64,000 nt of DNA. Origin: Sceloporus undulatus (Eukaryota; Chordata; Lepidosauria; Squamata; Phrynosomatidae). Made by a program: the position numbers and the translations under genes. Shown here in pieces: positions 9,701 through 23,630 of this stretch. The stretch is taken from assembly GCF_019175285.1 (NCBI RefSeq), contig NC_056524.1, positions 102,315,351-102,379,350 of the forward strand, written 5' to 3'. Within the stretch, counting starts at the first letter, position 1; each line of letters begins with the position of its first letter. The notes under the pieces are model-generated. The model was not told the origin of the DNA. It ran no database searches and worked only from the letters and a program-made list of their open reading frames with translations.

Positions 9701-12700
9701 AAATTCAATTGTTGTATGATTCATAATTGGAAAAATGTATGTGTTTGTCAGGGGAGAGGGCAGAGGGGAAAGCAGATATCAGGGCTGGGTACACTCTGGA
9801 TAATCTTCCCCTCTTTTTCTGTCATTCTCCTTTGCTTTCCCTCCTTTCTTCTTTCATGCCTTCCTTTCCTTCCCAACGGCAGCTGTCCTGCCTGCAAGGT
9901 GGCATCCAACACCCTTTCTTGCCTTTTCTGGTGGTGTGTGCCATAGCAACAGAGTTGAACCTGGCCAGGCAGGCTTTTGGCTTAATGCTGCTGCTGCTGC
10001 CAGAGTGGGAGCTGGGAATGAATCAAAGGCTGTGTTGGTCAGAGAGATACATGAACTATTTTGCTTTTTCTATCCACAAGTGGTTCAGTGAACCTGACAA
10101 ATTTTAATAACCAGTTTTGGTGAACTGGTGCAAACCAACCCAGTGATGCTTCTGATTTGCGAGCACTACATGAAAGTTACATGTGCACACATACACACTG
10201 CACACACAAACATGGGGAGAAGGAAGAAAAAAGGAGCTCAGATTTGGCTATGTATTCTGCTAAATATCGACCCGGGTTGAAATATGTTTGGCACATTAAT
10301 AATCTTTCTAAAAAATCTTTTGAGCTGCTGCTTGTTGAGGTTTTTTTCCTCTCTCTCTCTCTCTCACCTAATCCACCCAAGGGAGTTTGTGGTTATCAAC
10401 CACTGAGTCATGAAAACTGAATCTGTATCTTTGAAAGGAAATTGCCACCTCCTTTTAAGAGGTCATGTAGAACTGGAAGACGACAATTATACTGAGAGGA
10501 AGCTGACCTTTTTTGACATATTTTAGATGGGGATGGAAAGGGGAAGATTAGTAAATATGTTGAATTTACTATTATGCTACCTTATCCAGATATACTAGTA
10601 GGGCTGTAGAAACTGAGTTATTTACAGCATAATCCTGCACATGTTTAGTTAGAAGCGATACCTACTAAAATTAGTTTGTGTGCAATCCAGTGTGCTTATG
10701 ACATCTGTCAACCCATCCATCACCAGTCCCCTTCCTCACCCACCACTCCATGGAAGGGGATGACCATCCCAGACAGAAGGAATGAATGGCTGTTTGGTCA
10801 AGGATATACAATAGCTGTGCTCCCCTGCTAGAACTTCATAACAAACTCAAGCAGAATGTAGGATGACTAGATTTGCAATATTGTAAAAAAAAAAAAAAAA
10901 AAAAAAAAGTGACCAGGGCGGGTTACAGACCACCATTTCGGACGTCCTCAGGATGTCCCAGTTTGAAAAAGGGGCGTCTCATCTAGACACCCCTACTCCT
11001 ATTACGGACAGAGTCTGTAACAAATGGTGGCGGCCGTTCCACACAGCCACTGCCATTTTGACGTAGTGGACACTGTGCATCCGCACGTCGCGCGGCGGAC
11101 GTGACGCCGCGAGTGCGCGACTAGTGCCTTGCAGCGTTTCTTCCGGGCCGCAAGAAGGACCACGATTTTCACACTCCTTCTTGGCAGCGTCCGGGAACTG
11201 CACCATTTGGCTGCTGCGGTTCCCGGACACTGCAACCGGTGGCAGTGGCAGACCGCCACTTCTCGGCGGTCTGTAGCGCACCATAGTGCATGAACATTTT
11301 TTAAAAATCTAATTCTTTCATGCTGTGTGGGTGGGTGTGGGACTCGTAATTGTTCTGCTTCTGCATTGCCAGTTTGATTACAGTGGTGCCTCGGGTTACG
11401 AAATTAATTCGTTCCGCGGCCGCTTTCGTAACCCGAAAAGCCTTCGTAAGCCGAAAACCCATAGGCGCTAATGGGGAAAAGCCGCGATTTCGTGTGAAAT
11501 AGCGCCGAAAAGCACCAAAAATTTTTTCGTAACCCGAAAAAACATTCGTAACCCGGAACAATTATTTCCTATGGGATTTTTTCGTATCCCGGAAATTTCG
11601 TAACCTGGGTATTTCGTATCCCGAGGAACCACTGTATTCTGCTTGAGAGATCTACTACTATATCTCACATTTCCCAACAAGAGTAGTGGAAGCTATAGCC
11701 AACCAATACCTTTATTATAGTAGTAGAAGTGTACTGGTTCATGGATTCTGGCTCTAGGCGAAAAAAGGAATTTTTCCAAACTCTGGGTAAAAAACAGTTG
11801 TCTTATTTCATTTGACAGGGTAACATACTGTTGTTTTGTCTCAGTTTAACAACAAAGTTTTGTTCTGAATGGATATATCTTTCTACTTTTGAGAGGTTAA
11901 ATATCTGATTTTTCCAGGAAGCCTTTCAAAAGAATTTACACATTGACCAATATAAGCAAGGAACATGTGGATATGTGTTTGTAATTTTGGGAAAACTGTT
12001 CTGCTTAAAAATTATTTATAGTGACCATAATACATTTTCTCCATTATGCCGCACAGCAATGGAACAGATGCTCCCACCTGTTACCAGTGGTCATTAAAAG
12101 TTATCCAAAAAATTAAAGAAAGTTGTTTCAATGAAGATCATTTGTTAACTGTGATACCAGGAATAGTTGGCAAATCCTATCCCTTTGCATGCAGCGATAT
12201 CCCTCACCCTGCCACCACTGTCAGCATAACATGGTACAAGGTATTTCTTAAAAAAACACTTCTTCCTAGATTATTTGATGGGGTGTTCAGAGGCAAAAGG
12301 TGGATGATAAACTGTTTTAAAATCCAACATTTAAAGTAATTTTCTGCAGTGGGATTAAAGGGTTGGAAATGGTGAGTGGTCATATAATGGAATAATTGTT
12401 TGGATCATGTGATGGGACTTTGTCTATTAACTAGCTATTGCAAACTGTACTTTTAAAGGGAGATAATATACTGTTAATCTCTTTATGTCTTAAATGTTCT
12501 TAAACTGTTCTAGGTTTGTATTGTTTTTAAATATATATACAGTCGCCTCTCTGTTTTCATGGACTTGGATTTTCATGGATTTTCCAATTTCACAAAGGGT
12601 CCAGAATGGATCCCTGTGAAAACAGAGGAGTGACTGTAATTTCTTTGTTATCTTAATTGATTGTTTCTAGCTATATTTTGTTTTAATCTATGTTGCAAGC

Positions 12701-15700
12701 TGTGTTAGGTCCATGTCAACAGAAAGGTGGGATATAAGTAAATAATTAAATAGATAAAATGAAATACTATTAATCGCTCTTACCTTCCAGCAAACAAAAA
12801 AAGCAGATCACTGCCTGAAAAACTTTATGCCTAAAGATGGGAAGATAAGTAGCTTGGTGTATCACTATCGAATGAGTTCTACAATTCTAGTGCCTCTACT
12901 GTATCTTGTGTTTCTTACTCTTTTGATCTTGCACATACTGTAGACCGCTCCTTTGAGTACAAATTTCTATCAGAGAATCCAAGCACCTCACCAAAGTGCA
13001 AGTTTCAGGATTCTGTAGGAAAGAGCTATGACTATTAAAGTACTACAAACATGTTGGCGAACCCATGCCATATGTGCCATCTGTGGCATGTAAAGCCATC
13101 TGAGAGGGCACGTGGCGGCCACAAGAAGGTGGGAAGGTGCGCGCTCGGTCGGCCCAGCACCTTGCTATGGCTTGGTTCTCCTGTGGAAAACCGAGCCATG
13201 ACAAGGAGAGGTGGTGCATGGCCCTTCTGGGTGGAAGCCTTGCCCTTTCTGACCAGAAGTCTGCCCCTTCTGGCCAGAAGTCCCACCCCCCTGGGCACAG
13301 TCCCCTGGGGGATGCCATTACCTCCTCCTCATCCTCCAAGACTTTGTATGGGGGTGTTGTTTGCCTTCAAGTCGTTTTTGGCAGCCCTAAGGTGACCCTG
13401 TCACAGGGTTTTCTTGGCAAGGTTTATCAGGAAGCTGTTTTGACGGAAAACTCTGTGCGATAAAATCAGCGTAAATTCCGAATTTGTCTCAGATTCGGAA
13501 GAGGTAAGTCCTTAGTCTTCTCCTGTAATCAATGAAACGTATACAATCTTTTGTACTTGTTTTGGATTTGGAAGTTTCATGCTAATCATAATCCCCTTTT
13601 GAACCATTCTTACTTAAACAGAATTGTAGCAGGATCGAGAATCAAATAGAGGAACAATGGCATATTGAACAGCTAAAAGCTGATGATAATGGGAAGTACA
13701 CATGTGTGAAATCACTTGTTCATGAAGGAAGGCGATACAATATCACCCATACAGTAGAACTAATAGTGAATGGTAAGATTCAACAAAACCACCTAACAAA
13801 TTGGGTCTATTGTCGGTTATGACAAGAACATGAATATGGAGAGCTATCTCTTCCATACACCACTATGCTAAATGCAATGTATCCTACAGTAAATATAATA
13901 TTAAACAACTATAAGCAAGCATGGTTGTAAAAAAATCTTTTGTGAATTTGGAAACTCCTTCCTCAAAGCCAGGGAAAAAGGTCTGTGCAGTCATGCCTGG
14001 AGGAAGAACAATACAGATCGAATAACCTATTTCTTGGCACAAGAAATTAAAAAAAATATCTGGACATGTCCAGTGGTACCGGTCAGCCTGGGTTCCAAAT
14101 CAGTTAAGGAACCTGTCCTCTAGGATTAAGGTCACTGTCTTGGTAGTCAGTTATCAGACTGACATAATCAGAGGCAGTGTGTAGTGTTTCTGATTGAGTG
14201 CTTGGAAAGATCCTCTTTGGATTAGAGGACCCCAAATCCATATCCAGGGCCCACTGCTGTCTGAGAGTTGTGGTCAAACAAGCAGTGTTTTCAAATTTTG
14301 GTGCAAATCCCACAAAAAATGTGTTGCAGCATGCCCAGTGTTTACTATTTTAAAAATCTTTTTGTATCCATATTCATCATCTGTAGCATATCAGTGGTCT
14401 ACAAACAAGACTGCCACCTGTAAATGAATGATTAGTTCAATTAATGGATTTGATACACTTTAATTAATGAAAGAGCTATCTCTGCTTAATTGCATAGCAT
14501 ACTTTTACACTAAAATAATTTAACTATTTTATCCTATATTGAACCTATTGACATTTATTGGCAGACTGAATCTGAGTCAAATAAGGATTTTTTTCTCTCC
14601 TCAAGGTGATAAGGAAATCACAGGACCTGCATTAATTGGATCAGATCACAGTATTTCCAAAACAGAAATAGGTACCTTTCACTGTTTCTAACATCATGAG
14701 ATTTTGTTTATCTTGCCATATATGTCTGTTCAGATTTAAATATATTATTTCTTAAAAAGCAAGCATCAGTTCCAAATTCAACATGTGATGTGGACATATT
14801 TAATATTTATTTATTAAAATATTTATACCCCACCCTATATCAAGAAGACCCTATATCTCAGGACAGCTTGTGATAGCATTAAAACAGGTGAAACAGGCTA
14901 AAAAAAGTAAGATAGGTTAATAAACAAAAACATATTAAACAATATAATCAGTTAAAAACATTTTAAAAAATTAGAAGCTTTTAAAACTATAAATAACAGA
15001 CTTTCAGTTGAATTAATGTGATCCAAAGGCTTTGGTGAATAGCCAAGTTTTAACCTGGTGCCTAAATGACATGAGTGTTGGCAGCCACCTGCTTCCGCCT
15101 TCGAAGTAGCAGCTTTTTGTCTCTTAGATCTTCAGACTCTCTCCAGCCTCGGTCTCATAAACAACACATGTAGCAAACATACAAGACATGAAGCTGGAGA
15201 AAAATGAACAGATATGAGCACTGCAGCCTCCTTCTCGATGGCTGAAGCAGGTGGGTGGTTAAAAAAGATGCAAGGCTGAGGGGAGACTGAGGTCCAAAAC
15301 ACACTGCAGAAATAATCCAGTCCTTGGAATTGTAATTTATTGTGGCACCAGAGTTCTTTAATAAAGAAGGCTAAATGTCTCACAAAACTCCCTAGGACTG
15401 AACCAGGGCAGTTAAAGTGGTCTCAAACTGGATTATTTTGCAGTGTGTTTTGAACCTAAGTATCTGTGAAATGGCAAGAATAAAAGAATAGTGCTCAGTG
15501 CAAATTCAGGCCTCCTGCCATTTTGCAGATCTTCATAGCTCTCTCCAGCCCCACAAATGGAGAAGAGGTATGTACTATGCTACTTGCATATTTCAAAATC
15601 TGAACAAATCCCAGCTCCAAAACACTTCTGGCCCCAAGCATTTCAGATAAGGAATATTCAACCTGTAATACATTTTACCAAAGTAGATTGCCATCCTTTT

Positions 15701-18700
15701 GGACTTTAACATGATAATTCACAAAGTTTCAGAAAACCTGGTAGCCTTTCAGAGTTTCTATTGCTTATTTGTAATTATTGACTCTTACCTTAGAGCTAAT
15801 GCAGCAGTTTTCTAATGAGAAAAAAAGCTTTTTGGGTGCAGTTGGTTAGAGGAACTTTTGTGAATTGGCATTCAGCCGACTATGCATTTCAGGGACAAAT
15901 TTCTGCACAGTATTCTCACCTTCCGGATGAGCAGGTAAAGGTGACAAATGTGCCGTAAATAATTAGTAGTTAAGCGGACTTTCGTTATTGTCGTTAATTT
16001 TAATTTTAATTTTTAATTTATTTTTTGCATAGGCAAAGAAGTGTTACTAAACTGCACAGCCTTTTTGGGTTATTCCAGCAATTCAGACCAATTCACTTTC
16101 TCCTGGAGCCGCAATTATGACTTAATAGAGTTATGTGAGGATGCTGAGGAAGAGGGTTCACTATGCCAAATGAAAGAAAATATTTAGTAAGTAGTGGTCT
16201 TAGAAATCACTATAATGTATATCCATAATGGAATGCATTTATAGAAATAGCACTTAGTCTGTTCCAGTTTCTCAAACTATCTCTTTGGCAATGTCATCTA
16301 ACCAACTGAGATAGGTTGAATGGCCAGTTCTCTTCCCGGGGAAATTATCATTCATCTGGATGGGGAGGGTGAACCCTGAAGACTGAATTCTCTGAATCTT
16401 CACCACATCAAAATTCGATAACTCTTTTTTCAAGAAGCATGACAGATATAGATGTATATCTATATACATGTCTTTGATGTATTACTTTTGTGTTTTACTT
16501 TTGTATGTTTTTAATATTGTGAGCCACTCTAGGTCCCAGTTTTGGGAAAAGATCGTGATATTACTACTATTACTACCACTACTATTACTACTACTGATAA
16601 TAATAATAGAGATGAGAAGGTGTGTCCCTGCTTTACTAAGTTGGATACCAAAAAGATGGAAACAGTGCCATTTAATTTCTGAGAAAACCCATTCTGCATA
16701 TCCATAGAGTTTCCCTTCCTTCTCTCTGTGGCAGTGATGGGCAATTGTTTTAGGTTCAGGGACTGCATTAGTCACTTGGGCAACTTGGAGGGCTGCACTG
16801 TGTGACTTTTCTTTAAAATTTCCCATCCTGTGTCTCCTAAAGAGTTTAGGGGAGGATATTCATCATGTTTGTGGGCTTCTCTAGGTCATTTAGGTCTTGA
16901 GAGGCCGTTTTTCCAACAGGAAGTTACTCAGAATGTCACTTCCCCAAGCCTTTTCTATGGATTAGTGAAGCCAGCAACTATGTAGATGTTGGACTAAAAT
17001 GTATATGGAGTTTATCACACAAAGGAGATCAGGAGTTTATCCTGGAAATATCCTGGAAAAATCATGTAATTACGCAAAACAATGGCACACATTGCACAAA
17101 CCCCATCATTAAAGTGTTCACAGAAAGGACTAATGCGCATCTCAGGATTTCAGTGACTATGCATTTCCAGTATCACTTTATTTGCACAATTGTATGTGAT
17201 AATCATTCATGCAATTACTTGACATTTAGCTTTATTTGCAGGATGCTTTAAATGCACTTTAATTTCTCTTTAATGCTGAAATTATCCCCAGGGTGATAAA
17301 CTCCTATGTTAGGGTTTCAGTTGTCTTTTCCTCAGGATATGTTTTAAGATACAGGGTGTAGTTATTTTTCTCTTTCCATACAGAAATGTTTGAGGCTATG
17401 AATGAGAATGAATCCAAAACTAAGATATCACAATAATTGTTATTCTATTACAGGAATCTATTTCATTCTATTACAGGAAACTAAATAGACAGAAAAACAG
17501 AAAAGCTGCATGATGCAACCAAATCTAGAAAAGTGCTGTAGATTAATGTAACGTTAACTCTAAGATTGGCTTAAAGACAGAAAGGTGGAGCTCTGGTGCC
17601 ACAAGAGACTACACTTTCTAGGATTCCATAGCCTTGAGCCATGGCAGTTTTAAGTGGTGTCCAACTGGATTATTTCTGCAGTGTGGATGCAGCCTATCTT
17701 GCCAAAAGCTACAAAGAAACATGTTAAGGCTCCATCTTTGCCATGTTTAATTTAAGATTGCAGAAAAACATTCTGCAACCAAAGATAAATGCAGGGCCAG
17801 GGTGGAAAATAATGTTAGATTAAATAGTTTTGATGAAAGTAGTCTTTTTGCAACTCCCAAGACTCATTGAGAGAAGAAATGTATCTTGCTTTGAGAATTT
17901 GCAGGATTTATTGGGCACTCTGGAGACAAAACATTCATGCAAAATAATGTGCACATCTTTTAAAAGTAAAAAGATCAGAAAGTGTAAAATTGAGGGGAAA
18001 ACCGGGTGGGGGGAGGGAAGCATTTGTTAGTCAATGGGGAAAAAGTGTGTGTATTTGTGAAATATTGTAAGTGTGTACATTATGTATGTAAATAAATGTG
18101 CACATTAGGAAAAACTGAGGCAGCTTGTGCATGGTGAATGTGAAACAGGGTACAACCTCCATAGAGCAGTAGCAGTAGAAGCCACACAGCAACTGGTGCT
18201 GCTAAATCTTTATTCTCTCACACTTGTTGACAGTTATGAAAATGGTCGGAAATATGTCTCAAAGCAGTTGTGGATTAAAAGTGTTGAAGAGGCGGACATG
18301 AATTCATCATACATCTGTACTTTGTCTTTCAATGGGCGGAAACCTGTACGTCAGATACATACATTACAAAAAGGTATTGCATAATTCAGGGACATAGCCA
18401 GGATTTTAGGAAGGGGGGGTCCAGACTAAGTGCCACCATTATAATGGGGCTTGGGTGTGGCGGCGCAGCAGCACACACCATTCATTTTTCTAATGGAAGG
18501 GGGGGTCCGGACCCCAAGAACTCCCCCCCCCCGGCTACGTCCCTGCATAATTTAATTTAATGCATGGCAAATAACACCAACAACTAGCATTGTAGAACAG
18601 GAAATTTGAATGTGAGATACATTTTGCCTACGTGTGGTTGAGGGCCCTGAAGGTCTAATCTAGAATTCTGAATTGTATCAGAAAAGCCTTTGGCTGCTCT

Positions 18701-21700
18701 TATTGGACAGTCGGGGCATAGGACTGATGTGATATCATCCAACTGTCTACCTCCAAAAAATGTTTCTGGCGCATCTTCAAAGAAAGCCCCATCTACAATT
18801 CATTGCACAAAGCATGTGTAACTGGTATCTCTTCTGCACCGCAGAAAGCAGTTTGACACCACTTTAACTGTCATGACTTCATTCTGTGGAATCCTGGGAT
18901 TTATAGTTTGGTGAGTTATTCAGCCTGGTCTGTCAGAGAGTTCTGGTGCCTCACCAAAACTGCAAACTACAGGATTCTGTAGGATAGAGTCATGGCAGTT
19001 AAAGTGAAACTACTTTATTTCTGTGGTGTGAATACACCTCTAGTCCAATTTTCATTGACATCATTCCAACTGGAAAAAGTGTCTTAGACCCATGGTTAAA
19101 GTACCTGGCATGTTAAATTTATATTATGCAGCAAAGGAAGATTTTTTTCTTTTATTCTTTAGTAACTGCATGCATCCCTGACTAGACTGGGAATAATATA
19201 TATTGGTGGGGGAAGTCTTAAATCTTCCCCATTTGAGTATTATTTTAAATCTCTTCGTGTTATGGGACTTAAAGACCCCTCCTCCCCAAGCAGTGTAGAA
19301 ATAACAACACTAGATACAGAAATGTTGTGGTAAACTGTTCTCTGAGCATCAGGATGCATCTTCACTGTAGAAATAATGCAGTTTGACACTACTTCAAGCT
19401 CCGTTCTATGGAATTCTGGGATTTGTAGCTTTACAAGCCCTTTTACCTTCTCTGTCAGAGTGTGGGTGCCTCACAAAACTAAATCCCAGGATTCTGTAGG
19501 ATGGAATGAAATTAAAGTGATAGGAGTTGCCGCCCAAAACATCTGCATATTGGCCACCTCTGTTTTATAGTTACAGCAGAGCATCATTCATATTCAAAGT
19601 ACCATTCCACCCCATTAATTCTTTCTGATACACATCCTCTTGTCATTCATGTTATTTCAGCAAACATAAATTTGAGGAATTTTTAGTTGACCAGCATATG
19701 GCAACCAAACAGATGACAAAGAGTGTAAGTAAATTACTTGTCTGAAATTGTTTGGGCAAAATTGGTTGTTTTTGAGAGCAAACAAAACATGGCTTTATAA
19801 CTAGAGGTCAGACTGTAGGAGCCCCGTTCCATATGAGTCAAAATATTTGTTGTCATCTTGATTATGCCTAGACGTATACTGGGTTGGCAGTTAACAGTAG
19901 ATTGGTCTGATATTGATTTATTAGCATTTTTTAAATTGATAAAAGATTTCTCAGGAGGATTTTTGTCCCTTTTAGCAATAATTTTTTTGCTTTCTTCCTC
20001 TCACCTAGATATATCTAATGCAGATCTACCTGTTCATGTCTTTACAACTGGAATTATCATGGCAATATTATTTTCATTTGTTGTTGTGCTTGCGGTGATT
20101 CTGTCTGTGGTGTTCAGAGTTGACCTTGTGTTATTGTACCGAGATATAACAGGGAAGGATGAAACCTTGGGAGGTAAAGCATTATGGGGTTCTGCATATT
20201 GTGGAGTGGGGTTACAGTGCTGTCTCAAATCATTTTGCTTGGGGAAAAGTAAATGCATCTTTTAAATCTCGTAAATACCACTTGGGAATGTAGAGGGGAC
20301 TGTTGTTTCTCACTTGATCTTCATTACAGGTTGAGACTCCTTTATCTAAAATTCATGGGACCAGAAGTGTTTTAGATTTTGGATTTTTTCAAATTTTGGA
20401 ATATTTGCTTATACATAATAAGATATCTTGAAGTTGGGACCCAAGTCTAAAATGAAATTCATTTACATTTTGTACACTCTTTATAGATATATTCAGAAGG
20501 TAGTCTTATGCCTAATACTTGTCTATTGGGAAATTCTGGGAGTTATTGTCCAAATTTACAGTTTTTCAATCTCTGAACAATATTCTGTGGTTCTGGGGTC
20601 ATTAACTATATATCTCCAGGATCAGCCCTACCATTGAAAAGAGTGAGGAGGCCATCTTAGATAGTGTATGCTGTGGTGGTTGGGCTTGGCCACATCAACA
20701 AGATTTTGGAGGCTAAAGGATCATCATCATCATCATCATCATCATCATAGCAGTTCACATTGTAAAGATCTCTTTAGGGATCCTTAGAAGATGCTATCCT
20801 ACAACCAGTGTTGAAGTAGGATTTAAGAGGCATATACATTTTTCTGTGTAGGAAATGGTGCGTGTGTCTGGGATGGGATGGGGAATGACATATTGCCCTT
20901 AATTTAGGGCAGCAAAATTTTTTGGGGCCCACCTCTATTTTTTTAATTTTTATTTTTATTTGTCATTACCTTTAACTGTTGTCATTCTCCCATTCCAGGC
21001 AGCAAAACTTGATTTTCCAAAGCAATTACATAGTGCAGAAGAAAAGAGAACCGTGCTGTTCCTATAATAATATCCAAACAATTCTTTGGGTTTCTGTATC
21101 TTGATATTTTTAGATGGAAAACTGTACGATGCCTTTGTGTCTTACTTGAAAGACTCTGGACCTATATATGGTGAAGAGAGAAAATTTGCATTGGAGATAT
21201 TACCCCAAACATTAGAGGATCATTTTGGATACAAACTGTGCATCTTTGAACGAGATATCTGCCCTGGAGGAGGTAAGATGGTGGAATGAGATTAGAGTTA
21301 AAAACTTGAGTGCAGAGCTGTTTTTGTCAAAATACAAGGCTTCTCATGTGAAATAATCATATCAGGAGTCAATGGTTAATCAGCCTCACATTCTGAATTC
21401 ATAGCAAAATTAGGGATATTATGAAACTGAACTTATCCACTCAAGTTGTACTTGAACAGTCAGGAACTATGTCAGGTAGCTGTTTGTGACTAAAAGGAAC
21501 ATCCTGTGCATAGGATTCAAAGTCAATGACAAAAGAACACACAGTTAAATGGTTGATTTTACTTGGCCATGAATCCAAGCTGATAGAAGCAAAAGCTAAC
21601 AATGGGGCTCAACAGACGAGCAGCTCCGTGCCGCTCATTTGCCCTGCATCATTGCTGCAGCCACCAAATGGCGCGGCAACGATGTGCTCCGTCCCGGGAG

Positions 21701-23587
21701 CAAAAAGAAGCTGCCTACAGCAGCTTCTTGGAAGGGTGCAATTCATACATGTGCACGTGCCGATCACATAACTTCCTGCCAGTGCCATTTCGGTGCTGCA
21801 TGTTGCTCGCGCCATCATGGCACCGCCTGTGTGGAGGGTGGCAAGCCATGATGGCGGCGTCTTCGTGGACTAGGGCTGCTGGGCATTTAAATGCCCAGCC
21901 TCATCTATCACTAGTTCACTGGGAGGACACCGCAAAATTCCCATCTGTAGCGGGCCATCAATTCCAATTATCCAGAGCTTTGAAATGCTACATTTTTGGA
22001 TTTCACCTCCCAGAATCACTACCAGCCATCTTGGCTGGTTGATACTGGGAACTGTTCTCTATTATAGTAGTATTTCCAAGTTTTGTTCTTGATGTTCAGA
22101 GACAATGTTGGGCATCAGAGGTTATTTTATACTGGACCGGGCCATCTCTCCATTTGGTTAGGTATTGCTTATCTGCTCTAACAATCAACAGGTTTGTGAG
22201 GTTTTAGGGTTTAAGTACATTAAATGTGTCTTACACAGCCACTTCAAGTTTCATTTTTAAAAACAAATGCAGCTCTCCACACAATCTGTGCAATCTGGAT
22301 TGGGAACAGAGTGTGTAGGGAGATGGAACTTTTTGCATTGCACCTCTCCTTTGTAAATAGTGACTGAAATAAAGTTCCTATGGGCTATCCCTCTGCTCAT
22401 AATTGATTACCCTTGCATTGTGACAGAAAAGAAAATTTACACCTCCCCTTCTTTTGAACTTTTAAAAGAGTTTATTTATTTATTTATTTTCCAAAAAGAA
22501 CTCTGACATCCCTGCAAACAAACACATTTAACAGCATGTGCAGATCAATCCTTAGATGTCATCTGCCAACTCCAATTCGGCTTTGGAGGAAGGAAACAGG
22601 TTCTCGCTGCCACATTGTTCTAAGTCTCCCTCCACCTCATGTATCTAAATAAACATTCCTACAAAATGTACAACATCTCCATTACATGGAGACAAAATGG
22701 AACAATGGTCTTATATGTTTTTGGGACTATCACTGTCTCCATGTAATGGAGATTTAAAAATATATATACTTGGTATATATGGAAGCACCACAGTATAGTG
22801 GACTAGGATTGGGAGACTAGGTATGAATTTTCACACAGCCACCAAAACCCACTAGGTGGCATTAGGCAAGTCATATTTGTTAGTCTTAGAAATAGTCAAT
22901 GGCAAAACCACATATGTATAAATCTTGCCAAGAAAATCCAAGGATAGAGTTCCTATAAGATAGAATCGACTTGAAAGCACATAACAAATGAGGGATGAAA
23001 TACATAATGTTGTAATTCACATTCCTTTTGCATTTGTTTACTGGAAAGTCAGTCCGTTTCTATATGCATTTTAAAAAAAGGAATTTTTTGCTTTGAAAAT
23101 ACAATCAACCCTCTGTTTTTGTGGGGATCCGTTCCGGACTCCTCCCCCACAAAAACGGAAACTAACACATATTCAAACCGCATAGGCTTGAATGGGGGCA
23201 TGTGCCTGAGAGTGGCTGCAGGCGCATGACTTGAGTGTGTGCCCCATTCTAATCCCCTTCGTTTGCTCCTCGTGAGTAAGCGAGGGGCGTGAATATGAAG
23301 TCTGTGCAAACAGAGGGCAACTGTATGCACTTATATGAAGTCATTTAAAATATTTAAAACATTTTAATGTGATAGATTAAAATAATTATGTCTGAAGGAA
23401 TAATGCGACCTTTAGTTATTGTTGTACACCTTCATGTCATCTCTGACTTATGTCAACCCTAAAGTGAACCTACCATGGTTTTTTGGGGGCTGAGAGCAGG
23501 TGATTCACCCAAAGTCACCCAGAGAGTTTCTGTAGCTGAGCAGAAATCTAACCCTGATCTCCAGAGTCACAGTCAAATGCTCAAACC

Positions 23588-23630
<43 letters not shown>

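Larger units (their letters stand above)
6428..12056 (+). other. IL18R1: IL18R1 intron 2
   Basis: Large intron packed with transposons: palindromic element 7173-7625, tRNA SINE 7727-7950, GC-rich element 8328-8910, Sauria SINE 9019-9245, GC-rich MITE 10915-11284 and Tc1-type MITE 11381-11634. The many overlapping open frames at 8420-9080 come from the GC-rich repeat on both strands and are not a gene. Confidence 0.7.
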
